Assembly: GCF_900450705.1 (NCBI RefSeq)
Contig: NZ_UGHK01000002.1
Span: 1,802,970-1,866,969 of the forward strand
DNA length: 64,000 nucleotides
DNA from: Avibacterium paragallinarum
GTDB lineage: Bacteria; Pseudomonadota; Gammaproteobacteria; Enterobacterales; Pasteurellaceae
Reading direction: 5' to 3'
Part shown: piece after piece, positions 33,094 through 41,821 of the stretch
Layout: each line of letters begins with the position of its first letter
Position numbering within the stretch: the stretch's first letter is position 1
Program-made: the position numbers and the translations under genes
The notes under the pieces: generated by a model
Told to the model about the DNA's origin: nothing
What the model saw: the letters and a program-made list of their open reading frames with translations, nothing else
The model's database searches: none

Positions 33094-34065
33094 ATGGATA
33101 TTAAGGCAATCCAAGCGTTAATTAGCGAGGATATGCAACAAGTGAATGCCACCATTTTGGCACAATTAAACTCCGATGTTTCGTTGATTAATCAGTTAGG
33201 CTACTACCTCATTCAAAGCGGTGGGAAACGCATTCGGCCAATGCTCTCTGTGCTTGCGGCAAAAGCGTTGGGGTATCAGGGGACACAGCATATCACCTGT
33301 GCAACGTTCATTGAATTTACCCATACCGCCACCTTATTACACGATGATGTGGTTGATGAATCAGAAATGCGTCGTGGCAAGCCAACCGCCAATAGTGAAT
33401 TTGGCAATGCGGCCAGCGTGTTAGTAGGTGATTACATTTATACTCGCTCTTTTCAGCTAATGACGGATACTAACTCGCTGAAAATTCTAAAAATAATGTC
33501 CGATGCTACCAATGTGATTGCGGAAGGGGAAGTGCAACAATTAATGAATATGAACGACCCTGACACCACAGAAGAAAGCTATATGCGTGTTATTTATAGC
33601 AAAACCGCACGTTTATTTGAGGCTGCTACCCAATGTTCCGCCATTGTGGCAGGGGCGAGCGAAGCGCAAGAGTTTGCATTACAACAGTACGGACGCTATT
33701 TAGGCACAGCGTTTCAACTTATTGATGATGTGCTGGATTATCAAGCCAATGCCCAAACCTTAGGCAAAAATATCGGCGATGATTTAGCCGAAGGCAAACC
33801 AACCTTGCCTTTATTACACGCAATGCACAACGGCGATGAAACCCAGCGTCAGCTCATTCGCAATGCTATTGAACAAGGTGGGCAACGTGATATTTTAAAT
33901 GACGTGCTTGCCATAATGGCACAACAAGGCTCGCTCACCTACACTATCAAAAGAGCAGAACAAGAGGCACAAAAAGCCATTGATGCCATTGCTATTTTGC
34001 CTGAAAGTGAGTATAAACAAGCACTGATTTCTTTGGCTTATTTATCAGTGGATAGAACAACCTAA
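33094..34065 (+). CDS. ispB: octaprenyl diphosphate synthase
   Basis: 323 residues. Two Asp-rich motifs bind Mg and the substrate: LLHDDVVDESEMRRG (first) and QLIDDVLDYQ (second), with GGKRIRPML before them. It makes the octaprenyl side chain of quinones. The start MDIKAIQALISEDM is chosen because it aligns with the E. coli N-terminus; an in-frame ATG at 33073 adds seven residues. It is transcribed divergently from rplU-rpmA. Confidence 0.96.
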   Translation: MDIKAIQALISEDMQQVNATILAQLNSDVSLINQLGYYLIQSGGKRIRPMLSVLAAKALGYQGTQHITCATFIEFTHTATLLHDDVVDESEMRRGKPTANSEFGNAASVLVGDYIYTRSFQLMTDTNSLKILKIMSDATNVIAEGEVQQLMNMNDPDTTEESYMRVIYSKTARLFEAATQCSAIVAGASEAQEFALQQYGRYLGTAFQLIDDVLDYQANAQTLGKNIGDDLAEGKPTLPLLHAMHNGDETQRQLIRNAIEQGGQRDILNDVLAIMAQQGSLTYTIKRAEQEAQKAIDAIAILPESEYKQALISLAYLSVDRTT

Positions 34066-34089
34066 TTTTATTTTTAGCTATTATTTATT

Positions 34090-34833
34090 ATGGAACAACA
34101 AACTAATCACGAAACCAACAAAAGTGCGGTGGAATTTTCGCAAAAATCGCACCGCACTTCACGTAAAGCACAAAAAGATCCGAATGCCCCTTTTGTGCGT
34201 GAAAAATTAACCCTACCAAACGGACACCAAAAACTATTGCTCCATTCTTGCTGTGCCCCTTGTTCGGGGGAAGTGATGGAAGCGATTTTGGCCTCTGGCA
34301 TTGAATTTACCATTTATTTTTACAATCCCAACATTCATCCGCTGAAAGAATATTTAATCCGCAAAGAAGAAAACATTCGTTTTGCGGAAAAATTTGGTAT
34401 TCCATTTATTGATGCTGACTACGACCGCCAAAATTGGTTCGACCGAGCTAAAGGAATGGAAGATGAGCCAGAACGTGGCATTCGTTGCACAATGTGCTTT
34501 GATATGCGTTTTGAAAAAGCCGCACAATACGCACACGAAAACGGCTTCCCCGTATTTACCAGTTGCTTAGGCATTTCACGCTGGAAAGATATGAACCAAA
34601 TTAACGGCTGCGGACACCGTGCCGCAGCGAAATATGACGATGTAGAATATTGGGACTACAACTGGCGTAAAGGCGGTGGTTCACAGCGAATGATCGAAAT
34701 CAGCAAACGCGAACGTTTCTACCAACAAGAATATTGTGGCTGTGTGTACTCTTTACGCGATACCAACCGCTGGCGGGAAGCCAACGGTAGGCAAAAAATC
34801 GAGATTGGGAAGTTGTATTATTCCAATGATTAA
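34090..34833 (+). CDS. queH: epoxyqueuosine reductase QueH
   Basis: 247 residues. The DUF208/QueH signature is complete: [14 protein letters not shown] near residue 55, [16 protein letters not shown], and the C-terminal EYCGCVYSL. The cysteines bind an Fe-S cluster and a metal. It catalyses the last step of queuosine formation in tRNA, replacing QueG. An inverted USS pair (34121-34130 and 34151-34159) is encoded in the variable N-terminus. It follows ispB by 24 bases, as in H. influenzae. Confidence 0.96.
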   Translation: MEQQTNHETNKSAVEFSQKSHRTSRKAQKDPNAPFVREKLTLPNGHQKLLLHSCCAPCSGEVMEAILASGIEFTIYFYNPNIHPLKEYLIRKEENIRFAEKFGIPFIDADYDRQNWFDRAKGMEDEPERGIRCTMCFDMRFEKAAQYAHENGFPVFTSCLGISRWKDMNQINGCGHRAAAKYDDVEYWDYNWRKGGGSQRMIEISKRERFYQQEYCGCVYSLRDTNRWREANGRQKIEIGKLYYSND

Positions 34834-34856
34834 TTAAGAAAAAAATCCTTAAAAAA

Positions 34857-35195
34857 TGATCTGCCCCCAAAAGTTGGACTAAACAACCAACTGATTAAGG
34901 GCAGATTTTTTTATGACTAATGTACTCAACGTTTCAAACAGTAACTGCTCGACTTTTATCTTCAAAATGGAAAAAATCGTTCACTTACTCGCCAGTATTT
35001 TCAACTTACCGAAAAAATGTTAAATCGCTGGATTGCCAAATTTAATCATATGAACAGCCTTAATAAGTGATTCACGAGTGGATTCGCGACTACAATAATG
35101 AGTGTATTCAAATGAAGTGAAAAGGACTGAGTCCGCTGGAATATAGAACTCAGTCCTTGAATTAAAATGTCATCTAACTTTTTAGGGACAGATCA
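34857..35195. mobile_element. internally deleted IS3-family remnant with both ends
   Basis: The ends TGATCTGCCCCCAAAAGTT (from 34857) and, in complement, TGATCTGTCCCTAAAAAGTT (ending 35195) are imperfect inverted repeats. The 339-bp interior has transposase scraps: a start region reading MTNVLNVSNS, and a C-terminal YNNECIQMK-stop-KGLSPLEYRTQS that matches the IS150-group transposase ending. A hairpin AAGGACTGAGT/ACTCAGTCCTT (35122-35157) overlaps that end. It could still be mobilised in trans but encodes no enzyme. Confidence 0.8.
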
Positions 35196-35205
35196 CATAT
35201 TAGAC

Positions 35206-35529
35206 TTAACTATTTTGAGCAATGAATGTGGCTAATTGATTTTTAGGTAATGCACCCACTTGGGTTGCTACGGCTTTTCCTTCTTTAAACATCATTAAAG
35301 TTGGAATACTACGAACACCAAACTGTGCAGGCGTGGATTGATTTTCGTCAATGTTGATTTTTACAATCTTCACATTGTCGCCAAGTTCTGTTGCAAGTTC
35401 GTCTAAGATAGGACCGATCATACGGCAAGGACCACACCAAGGGGCCCAGAAATCTAATAATACAGGGACATCAGATCTTAACACGTCAGCATCAAAAGTT
35501 GCATCGGTGGTATGTAATACTTCACTCAT
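35206..35529 (-). CDS. trxA: thioredoxin 1
   Basis: 107 residues with the redox motif [10 protein letters not shown] (Cys-Gly-Pro-Cys) and the cis-Pro loop [13 protein letters not shown]. It is a cytoplasmic dithiol reductant for ribonucleotide reductase, methionine sulfoxide reductase and others. The start MSEVLHTTD is chosen by alignment; an upstream in-frame ATG adds ten residues. The IS remnant abuts its 3' end, 11 bases away. Confidence 0.97.
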   Translation of the reverse strand: MSEVLHTTDATFDADVLRSDVPVLLDFWAPWCGPCRMIGPILDELATELGDNVKIVKINIDENQSTPAQFGVRSIPTLMMFKEGKAVATQVGALPKNQLATFIAQNS

Positions 35530-35636
35530 TTTATTTTCCTTATTTTTATAGTTTGCCATTTTGGCGATTTCACTAATATGTGGTTATCATAGCATAAAAT
35601 CAAGGTTACAACACTAATCGGTACAATTGCTAAAAG

Positions 35637-36632
35637 TTAAGAGGGCTGTACCAAGTTTGGACAAGGTTTGCCTGTTTTTAGGCTGTAAATATTTTCTAAG
35701 GTTACGTTAGAAATACTGGTTAGTGCTTCCTCCGTTAAGAAGGCTTGATGTCCTGTAAGCAACACGTTATGGCACGAAGATAAACGGCGGAAAACATCAT
35801 CTTGAATTACTTCATTTGACTTGTCTTCAAAGAAAAGATCCCGCTCGTTTTCGTACACGTCCATTCCTAACGCCCCGATTTTACGCTGTTTTAAGGCATC
35901 AATAGCCGCTTGGGTATCAATAAGCGTACCGCGGCTGGTGTTAATAATCATCACCCCATCACGCATTTTGGCAAAAGCATCGCGATTAAGCAGATGATAG
36001 TTTTCAGGCGTAGCAGGGCAGTGCAGAGTAATAATTTGCGATCTGGCATATAATTCATCAAGCGAAACATATTCTGTACCCAATTCTTCCGCAACAGGAT
36101 TTTTAAATGGATCGTAAGCCAAAATATGCATTCCAAAGCCTTTTAATATACGCATTACGGCAATGCCGATTTTCCCTGTGCCGATCACGCCAACTGTTCG
36201 CCCGTGCATATTGAAGCCAGATAATCCCTCAAGGGAAAAATTCGCTTCACGAGTGCGTTGATAAGCACGGTGGATTTTGCGGTTTAGGGTGAGCATTAAG
36301 CCAACGGTATGTTCTGCTACCGCTTCAGGGGAATAGGCGGGTACACGCACCACTTTAATACCAAGATCTTGTGCGGCTTTTAAATCCACATTATTAAAGC
36401 CCGCACAACGCAATGCCACCATTTTGACGCCAAGTGCGGCAAGTTTTTCCAACACTTTTCGGCTGCCGTCATCATTCACGAAAATACACACCACATCGCA
36501 ATGCTCTGCCATTTTTGCGGTGGATTCGTTGAGCATAAAATCGAAAAACTCCAGATCAAAGCCGTATTTCACATTCACCAGTTCAAAATATTTGCGATCG
36601 TAATTTTTCGTACTATATACTGCAATTTTCAT
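35637..36632 (-). CDS. ldhA: fermentative D-lactate dehydrogenase
   Basis: 331 residues, D-2-hydroxyacid dehydrogenase family. The NAD site is VGVIGTGKIGIAVMRILKGFG; the catalytic residues are Arg in INTSRGTLID, Glu in DVYENERDLFF and His in LLTGHQAFLT. It reduces pyruvate to D-lactate in fermentation. It lies downstream of metB on the same strand with an 18-base gap. Confidence 0.96.
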   Translation of the reverse strand: MKIAVYSTKNYDRKYFELVNVKYGFDLEFFDFMLNESTAKMAEHCDVVCIFVNDDGSRKVLEKLAALGVKMVALRCAGFNNVDLKAAQDLGIKVVRVPAYSPEAVAEHTVGLMLTLNRKIHRAYQRTREANFSLEGLSGFNMHGRTVGVIGTGKIGIAVMRILKGFGMHILAYDPFKNPVAEELGTEYVSLDELYARSQIITLHCPATPENYHLLNRDAFAKMRDGVMIINTSRGTLIDTQAAIDALKQRKIGALGMDVYENERDLFFEDKSNEVIQDDVFRRLSSCHNVLLTGHQAFLTEEALTSISNVTLENIYSLKTGKPCPNLVQPS

Positions 36633-36649
36633 CGTTGCCTCTCATTTCA

Positions 36650-37759
36650 CTATTTTAATTGAGCAAAGGCTTGGCGGAGATCGGCTTTCAGATCTTCCAC
36701 GTCTTCCAAGCCTACAGAAAAACGCAACAGACAGTTGCACACGCCACGGGCAATACGCTCCGCTTCGGGAATATCCATATGGGTTTGCGTAGCTGGATAG
36801 GTGATGAAACTTTCTGTGCCACCTAAACTTTCCGCAAAAGTAATCAATTTAATGGCTTTTAAGAACGGATTTACCCAAGCCTCATCTTGCAAACGGAAAG
36901 AGAGCATTCCCCCTTTATTTGGATAAAGTACATCTTTCACTTGTGGCTGTTCAGCAAGGAATTTCGCGAGTTCTTGTGCATTTTTTTGATGACGTTCCAT
37001 ACGCAATGCCAAGGTTTTCATTCCACGAATCGTCAAAAAGCTATCAAATGGCGAAAGCACTGCACCCGCACCATTTTGAATATAGAATAGACGATCACAA
37101 AGTTCCTGCCCATTAGCAACCACCAAGCCCACTAAGGCATCATTATGCCCTGCGATATATTTTGTTCCGCTGTGGATCACAATATCCGCGCCACATTCCA
37201 AAGGACGGAATAGCACCGGCGTTAAGAATGTATTATCTACAATGAGTAATAAATTGTGCTTTTTCGCCAATTTTGCAATGGCTGGCACATCACATTCTTC
37301 CATTAACGGATTTGATGGCGTTTCCACAAAAATCGCTTTGGTATTTGGTGTGATCGCTTGCTCGATCGCTTCTAATGAAGCAGTATTCACGTAAACGGGT
37401 TTTACTCCGTGGGTATTTTTATAAGCAAAATCCAATAAACGATAAGTACCACCATATACATCGCTCGATACAATCCATTCATCGGGGGAAGCAAATAATT
37501 GCATAATCAATTGAATTGACGCCATTCCTGAGGCACAAGCAAAACCGCGTTCACCTCCTTCTAATTTGGCGATGGTTTCTTCTAAAACTGTGCGTGTTGG
37601 ATTTTTCGTTCTGGTGTAATCAAAACCTGTACTTTCTCCGATACCGTGATGCCCGTAAGCAGTGGAAAGGAAAATAGGCGTGGAAACCGCGCCAGTGCGT
37701 TCATCTGTGCGATTTCCTGCTTGTGCGAGTAGAGTTTCGATATGGTATTGTTGTGTCAT
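36650..37759 (-). CDS. metB: cystathionine gamma-synthase
   Basis: 369 residues, Cys/Met metabolism PLP enzyme. Visible motifs are TRTKNPTRTVLEETIAKLEGG, FACASGMASIQL and the PLP Schiff-base lysine in IHSGTKYIAGHNDALVG. It joins cysteine to an activated homoserine in methionine synthesis. It could instead be a cystathionine beta-lyase; the two are hard to separate by eye. The start MTQQYHIETLL is chosen by conservation; the frame extends 59 non-conserved codons upstream. Confidence 0.9.
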   Translation of the reverse strand: MTQQYHIETLLAQAGNRTDERTGAVSTPIFLSTAYGHHGIGESTGFDYTRTKNPTRTVLEETIAKLEGGERGFACASGMASIQLIMQLFASPDEWIVSSDVYGGTYRLLDFAYKNTHGVKPVYVNTASLEAIEQAITPNTKAIFVETPSNPLMEECDVPAIAKLAKKHNLLLIVDNTFLTPVLFRPLECGADIVIHSGTKYIAGHNDALVGLVVANGQELCDRLFYIQNGAGAVLSPFDSFLTIRGMKTLALRMERHQKNAQELAKFLAEQPQVKDVLYPNKGGMLSFRLQDEAWVNPFLKAIKLITFAESLGGTESFITYPATQTHMDIPEAERIARGVCNCLLRFSVGLEDVEDLKADLRQAFAQLK

Positions 37760-38012
37760 AAAATCCTCAAAAAATACAAAAAAACTGACCGCACTTTTAA
37801 TCTCAATGAAATAGAAAGTACGGATAGAAATTAGTTTCATTTTGGCATAAAGCGATAAGGCTTTAAAGTAGATTTTATCTTTAAACAAATTAAGAGGCGA
37901 GCGTGAAAAAATATGTTGCATTAAAAATAAACGCAAAACGCCATTATTTTAGCAGAATGATTTCGTTGTGAGCTTTTTTTGTGCGATTAAATAAAATTTT
38001 TAATTTACAGCA

Positions 38013-38040
38013 TTGACAGATTTTTATAAGTCAGTAAAAT
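38013..38040 (+). promoter_or_regulatory. promoter of the tRNA cluster
   Basis: TTGACA (38013-38018), a 16-bp spacer and TAAAAT (38035-38040), 35 bases before the first tRNA. Confidence 0.7.
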
Positions 38041-38074
38041 GCACGCCACTGACAGCGAATGTGTTGCAGCGAAA

Positions 38075-38150
<76 letters not shown>

Positions 38151-38161
38151 ATTTACGCTAC

Positions 38162-38235
38162 GGCGTGTTAGCAAAGCGGTTATGCACTGGATTGCAAATC
38201 CATGTAGCTCGGTTCGACTCCGGGACACGCCTCCA
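38162..38235 (+). tRNA. tRNA-Cys (GCA)
   Basis: 74 nt. Acceptor GGCGTGT pairs with ACACGCC, discriminator T, encoded CCA. Anticodon GCA at 38194-38196. It lies 11 nt after tRNA-Gly in the same transcript. Confidence 0.96.
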
Positions 38236-38265
38236 TAATGCAACCGCAGTCAGCAATATCACTCA

Positions 38266-38352
38266 GCCCGAGTGGTGAAATCGGTAGACACAAGGGATTT
38301 AAAATCCCTCGACTTTCGAGTCGTGGCGGTTCAAGTCCGCCCTCGGGCACCA
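38266..38352 (+). tRNA. tRNA-Leu (UAA), prophage attachment site
   Basis: 87 nt with the long variable arm of class II tRNAs. Acceptor GCCCGAG pairs with CTCGGGC, encoded CCA; anticodon TAA at 38300-38302. The integrase gene begins 40 bases downstream, so the prophage used the 3' end of this tRNA as its attachment site and left the tRNA intact. Confidence 0.95.
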
Positions 38353-38392
38353 TTAAGGATTTAGTATTAAGTCGTAAGTTAATCCTTTCAAA

Positions 38393-39484
38393 TCAGTAAC
38401 TTACGGCTTTTTTCTTTTCTGGCTCTCCCTCCAAAATATCATTTTCAGCGTCAAGTTTTGTAGTGTCTAAAATGCACTTTGACGTAAGTTTGACGTGATT
38501 TGCGTAGCTCAGTAAATGGTCGGCATTAAGATGGGCATAGCGTTTTACCATCTCAAGTGTTTCCCAACCGCCTAGCTCTTTTAAAACCATCAATGGTGTG
38601 CCATTTTGAACGTGCCAACTTGCCCAAGTGTGGCGTAAATCGTGAAATCGAAAATCACTGATGTTGCACTTTTTAAGTGCCTGATTAAAATCAGGATAGC
38701 TAATTTCTTTGATTTGCTTATCTCGTCCACGGTGGAACACATAACGAGAGAGGCGTTGGGATTGCCGTTTTTCGATTACGGCTAAGGCATCTTTGCCGAG
38801 CAATAAGGATCTTGCACGCCCTGATTTGGCAACATCGCTACTGACAATGGCAATATTGCGAGAAAGATCTATTTTATCCCAGGTCAGCGATAAAATTTCA
38901 GTCATTCTTGCTCCTGTTGCTAATGCAAAAGTGCAAACGTCTTTCATCCACTCTAATTGCAATGCGTTGATCAAGTTCAGGGCTTGCGTTTGTGTGATCC
39001 ATCTTACCCTGACTTTTGGCTCTGCATTGCGTGGTACATAAGGGATATGGTCGATCCAGCCTGCTTTTTGTGCAAGCGATAACACTCGCATTATAGAGCT
39101 ACGGTAGCGGTTTTGTGTGGATAATGATAGTTTTTCTCCCGTACTGATTTTGTGGGTGGGGAGATTATTGACAATATCATCAGTTGTTAAAGAGCTAAGC
39201 GTTCGCCCTGCCAGCACAGATCGCCAATATTCCGTATGGCGGATTTTGGCATTGAGATTTTTTTGCCCTTTTGACGACTCAAGAAACCGCACAAGGGCTT
39301 CCTCGATGGTTCTTTCAGGCTTTTTATTGAGCTGTTCGACTTGCCAATATTCGTGTTTTAGCTTGTCGTGTAGCTCTTGGGCTAATTGTTTTTTAGTTGT
39401 TTGAGCAGAGCGTCTAATTCTCTGGCCGCTCGGTGTGGTAATATCGATCTGCCATACACCGAATTCATTTTTTCTGATCGGCAT
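38393..39484 (-). CDS. prophage tyrosine-recombinase integrase
   Basis: 363 residues. An N-terminal arm-binding domain (MPIRKNEFGVWQIDITTPSG) and a SAM-like core domain precede the catalytic domain with Arg in ALATGARMTEILSLTWDKI, His-Arg in FRFHDLRHTWASWHV, and Tyr in MVKRYAHLNADHL. It integrates and, with the Xis-like partner, excises the phage at tRNA-Leu. Its 5' end overlaps the next gene by about 100 bases in another frame. Confidence 0.96.
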   Translation of the reverse strand: MPIRKNEFGVWQIDITTPSGQRIRRSAQTTKKQLAQELHDKLKHEYWQVEQLNKKPERTIEEALVRFLESSKGQKNLNAKIRHTEYWRSVLAGRTLSSLTTDDIVNNLPTHKISTGEKLSLSTQNRYRSSIMRVLSLAQKAGWIDHIPYVPRNAEPKVRVRWITQTQALNLINALQLEWMKDVCTFALATGARMTEILSLTWDKIDLSRNIAIVSSDVAKSGRARSLLLGKDALAVIEKRQSQRLSRYVFHRGRDKQIKEISYPDFNQALKKCNISDFRFHDLRHTWASWHVQNGTPLMVLKELGGWETLEMVKRYAHLNADHLLSYANHVKLTSKCILDTTKLDAENDILEGEPEKKKAVSY

Positions 39485-39690
39485 AATTTCTCCTTATCGC
39501 CGACCTGATCGTCTAATCGGCAAACATTGTGCGTTTTTTGCCGTTTTTGATCAAGCGTTGTTTTACTGACTCGCCATACCCGTGATCCTTCCATTTGAAA
39601 AAATCCCCAATGAAAGCGATGAGCATAAACTGCTCCATAGCTCATTTTGAGTTTACTGGCGACCTCTGAAATTGTTAGGGTTTCTTCCAT
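39382..39690 (-). CDS. Xis-like helix-turn-helix protein
   Basis: 102 residues. The N-terminal MerR/excisionase-type helix-turn-helix reads LTISEVASKLKMSYGAVYAHRFHWGFFQMEGSRVWRV. The rest is basic and ends in a short helical LDALLKQLKNN. It overlaps the integrase start, as excisionase genes often do, and probably directs excision or controls the int promoter. Confidence 0.75.
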   Translation of the reverse strand: MEETLTISEVASKLKMSYGAVYAHRFHWGFFQMEGSRVWRVSKTTLDQKRQKTHNVCRLDDQVGDKEKLCRSEKMNSVYGRSILPHRAARELDALLKQLKNN

Positions 39691-39720
39691 ATTCCCTCCA
39701 ATAAAATAGGCTTTTTAGCC

Positions 39721-40317
39721 TTAGGTTGCATTTCTGGTAATCCCTATCTCATCTTCAAATGCCAGCAATCGCACGGCTTGGAGTTGAGAGGTGTTCTGTT
39801 GCAAATGGCATTCATATTCGCTAAGCAAAAAACTATCTTTCTCTACCTTAATGCCAATATCACGACCTTTGAAAACGATCTCGACATCAATAAAGGTGAA
39901 TGCGTCCTCAAGGGCGTTTCCTAGTCTGATGTTGTTAATTAAGACGTGATCGACAAAATAGTCAAAGGGCTTAACGTGCAACATTGCGAGGCATTCGTAA
40001 AATAGGGATTTGAGGCGAGATTGGCATTCAATCACGTTATCAAGTTGAATATCTACGCCGTAAACGCTCGCTAGTGCTTGATACATATTCAGCACTTTGT
40101 AATAAGGGTGCTTTGGACCTACGAGGATTTTGCACAGCTTGCGGTTTAGAATGTCGTATAAAAAATTCCCCGTGCCACAGCTGGGTTCGAGGATTTTCTT
40201 TTCAGGCTCAAAGCTCTCTTCGGGTAAAAGTGCGGTCATTTTTTGCACCAGTTTTTGAGGTGTGTACACCTCGCCAAACGCTCTTACCCTCGCTTTGGAT
40301 TTGGTGAGTTTTTCCAT
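39721..40317 (-). CDS. SAM-dependent methyltransferase-like protein, NPPY motif not seen
   Basis: 198 residues. FGEVYTPQKLVQKM and the SAM-binding motif I KKILEPSCGTGNFLYDIL are typical of N6-adenine methyltransferases (type I M subunit-like). The catalytic [ND]PP[YF] motif that should follow is absent; the nearest acidic segment is YGVDIQLDNVIECQSRLK. It may bind SAM without methylating, or be a shortened phage relative. Confidence 0.7.
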   Translation of the reverse strand: MEKLTKSKARVRAFGEVYTPQKLVQKMTALLPEESFEPEKKILEPSCGTGNFLYDILNRKLCKILVGPKHPYYKVLNMYQALASVYGVDIQLDNVIECQSRLKSLFYECLAMLHVKPFDYFVDHVLINNIRLGNALEDAFTFIDVEIVFKGRDIGIKVEKDSFLLSEYECHLQQNTSQLQAVRLLAFEDEIGITRNAT

Positions 40318-40330
40318 AGGGTTTCCTAAT

Positions 40331-40353
40331 AAAAAAGCCTACAACGTAGGCTT
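40331..40353 (-). terminator. terminator after the 38-residue gene
   Basis: GCCTAC and GTAGGC stem followed on the minus strand by TTTTTT, just past the stop at 40362. Confidence 0.8.
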
Positions 40354-40361
40354 GGGTTGAG

Positions 40362-40478
40362 TTAATTTTTTGTGATTAAATCTGTGGCTGTTCCGCAATA
40401 ATGCCCATCGCAGTCAGCCCTCAAATCAAGTTCATACGCACACCACAACAAGCCGATAATCATTAAAATTCTGAACAT
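40362..40478 (-). CDS. small membrane peptide, CDGHYCG type (copy 1)
   Basis: 38 residues. A hydrophobic N-terminus (MFRILMIIGLLWCAYELDL) is followed by a Cys-rich CDGHYCGTATDL end. A close paralog lies at 47357-47479 and, as here, directly follows a Bro-N gene. AGGTG precedes the ATG. Unknown function; conservation of both copies argues that it is real. Confidence 0.65.
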   Translation of the reverse strand: MFRILMIIGLLWCAYELDLRADCDGHYCGTATDLITKN

Positions 40479-40509
40479 ATTTTCACCTTTTTGCTGAATT
40501 TGAGGTAAG

Positions 40510-40549
40510 CAAAACCGCCACACGGTTCACAGGGAAGTGCGGTCGGTTT
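40510..40549 (-). terminator. USS-containing hairpin after Bro-N copy 1
   Basis: AAAACCG (40510-40516) pairs with CGGTTTT (40543-40549); the loop side contains AAGTGCGGT. The same hairpin follows the second Bro-N gene and the third antirepressor gene, so it belongs to the antirepressor cassette. Confidence 0.55.
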
Positions 40550-40559
40550 TGGTTAAATT

Positions 40560-41210
40560 TTAGAAATCGAGATAATTTCTTGTTGGGGTGATTTTGGGTA
40601 TCACTCTTTGCCAGTTGAGTTTGGTGGATTGTTTGAATGGCTCAATCAAGCGTTGCATTGTGGCTTGGCTTTCTTTGTGGTGGCGGTGATATTCGTGAGC
40701 GTGGCTGTACACGCTGCTGCTGAAAGTTGATCCAAGTGCATTGAGCGGTTCGTAAAGGTCAGCAAGTAAGGTGTTCATTCGTTCGTGGCTGAACCAAAGC
40801 CAAGCGAGTTGTTCGAGTTCGTACTCGGTGAACTCAAAGGTGTATGTTTTCTCTGGTTCGGGTAGGGCGAGTTGTTGCTGTTCTAAACTGTACTTACCTG
40901 TTTTTCTAATCTGCGGTAAGACTTCTTCAAATACCCAGTTTTGGAACTCGATCGCTTCGGCTTTATTTGATCTGAAAATGATCCGATATAAATTAGGTTC
41001 ATTGATGAAAGTTACTTCTTTTTTGCCACTTGGAAAGCTGATATACATTTTATGTACACCAGCTTCATTAAATTTAAAACGGCTTGCATTTGCGTTACTT
41101 ATGTTAAGGGCAAGGCATACATCAGTTAAGCAAAAGTGCGGTTCATTTTTGAAAAGTTCTATACGAACAGGGGTTGATTTGAAATCGAAAGTTGAGGTTT
41201 GATTTGACAT
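40560..41210 (-). CDS. Bro-N domain antirepressor-like protein (copy 1)
   Basis: 216 residues. The Bro-N domain spans about 10-110: FCLTDVCLALNISNANASRF, then FINEPNLYRIIFRSNKAEA and FQNWVFEEVLPQIRKTGKY. The C-terminal half is unrelated to that of copy 2 (47559) except for the junction EQQQLALPEP. Such proteins act as phage antirepressors or regulators. A C4-like antisense RNA and a structured leader precede it (41211-41425), so translation is likely RNA-regulated. AGGA lies 12 bases before the ATG. Confidence 0.88.
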   Translation of the reverse strand: MSNQTSTFDFKSTPVRIELFKNEPHFCLTDVCLALNISNANASRFKFNEAGVHKMYISFPSGKKEVTFINEPNLYRIIFRSNKAEAIEFQNWVFEEVLPQIRKTGKYSLEQQQLALPEPEKTYTFEFTEYELEQLAWLWFSHERMNTLLADLYEPLNALGSTFSSSVYSHAHEYHRHHKESQATMQRLIEPFKQSTKLNWQRVIPKITPTRNYLDF

Positions 41211-41353
41211 AATTTTTTTATCCTTTAGGTATTTTATATTTCCCTACTGTTGAGATAGGGCGATCGGGTGCTTCAACACTGCCTAAAGTCAGCCTTTCGT
41301 TTTTCCTTACGGTATTGTATGTACGAAACGCCACCCGATCATAAAATCAGGAT

Positions 41354-41425
41354 AAAAAAATACCGCACTTTAAATGCGGTTCATTCCGCTTTAGGTCAAG
41401 GTGTGTTGAGCACCGTTAGCGGAAT
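41354..41425 (-). ncRNA. C4-like antisense RNA, copy 1
   Basis: On the minus strand ATTCCGCT (41418-41425) and AGCGGAAT (41383-41390) close an 8-bp stem. The loop presents CGGTGCTCAACACACC and TTGACCTAA. A terminator follows: ACCGCA/TGCGGT stem, half of it a USS, then seven T. The loop is complementary to 41267-41290 in the leader of the Bro-N gene downstream: GGTGC-TCAACAC pairs with GTGTTGA-AGCACC, and CCTAAAG with CTTTAGG. The design matches the C4 RNA of phage P1. It is inferred from sequence only. Confidence 0.75.
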
Positions 41426-41430
41426 AGTAA

Positions 41431-41461
41431 AATAAAAATCCCACCTTGTAAAGTGGGATTT
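41431..41461 (-). terminator. terminator of the 86-residue gene (copy 1)
   Basis: AAATCCCAC and GTGGGATTT arms with a TTTATTTT tail on the minus strand. The stem overlaps the stop codon. An identical copy lies at about 48416-48446. Confidence 0.85.
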
Positions 41462-41720
41462 AGGGATTATTTTTTGATGCTTGTGATAAAACTTGAAAAA
41501 ATGTTGGGTAAAGTCGTTCGATAAGCTGGCGAACTTCTCGCATTTGTTCAAAATTTAAATTTGGCAGTCTTTCAATGATTTCCTTTTGCATATTTTGGCG
41601 CGCTGTTTCTTGTGTATCACGCACTTCACCAATTAATTTATTCACAGCTTCTTCTTCGGTGAGTTGGTGAATTTGGGCGTATTGTTTAATCCATTCCTGA
41701 TTTTCTTTGCTCACTTTCAT
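41460..41720 (-). CDS. small helical protein (copy 1)
   Basis: 86 residues: MKVSKENQEWIKQYAQIHQL, then TEEEAVNKLIGEV and a charged helical remainder, ending VLSQASKNNP. The N-terminal half resembles a ribbon-helix-helix or short antitoxin-like fold, but I cannot assign a family. The copy at 48450-48704 is identical except at the very end, where one extra T changes the stop. It lies between the promoter-hairpin unit and the C4-like RNA. Confidence 0.75.
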   Translation of the reverse strand: MKVSKENQEWIKQYAQIHQLTEEEAVNKLIGEVRDTQETARQNMQKEIIERLPNLNFEQMREVRQLIERLYPTFFQVLSQASKNNP

Positions 41721-41739
41721 ATTCTATCCCTTTAGATAC

Positions 41740-41787
41740 AAAAAAAGCCGCTAACGTGCGACCAATCCCGACTTTCGTTTGAAAGTG
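41740..41787 (-). ncRNA. short hairpin-terminator transcript, copy A
   Basis: From the expected start of the promoter at 41793-41821, the minus strand reads a hairpin (CCCCACTTTC AAAC GAAAGTCGGG). A second stem, GGTCGC/GCGGCT, with seven T (41746-41740) ends it. The transcript would be about 48 nt. It is either a small RNA or an attenuator leader of the 86-residue gene. Copies are at 48724-48771 and 52617-52697. Confidence 0.55.
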
Positions 41788-41792
41788 GGGAT

Positions 41793-41821
41793 ATCCTAAA
41801 TTAAAGGGCGGTGGTTGTCAA
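41793..41821 (-). promoter_or_regulatory. repeated prophage promoter, copy A
   Basis: TTGACA (41816-41821), 17-bp spacer, TAGGAT (41793-41798), on the minus strand, right after the stop of the 164-residue gene. The -35 hexamer, spacing and -10 hexamer are identical in three places of the prophage. Confidence 0.75.

Noticed and set aside
40771-41202. 143-codon plus-strand frame antisense to Bro-N copy 1
   Set aside because: No ribosome site and the Bro-N reading on the other strand is strongly conserved.
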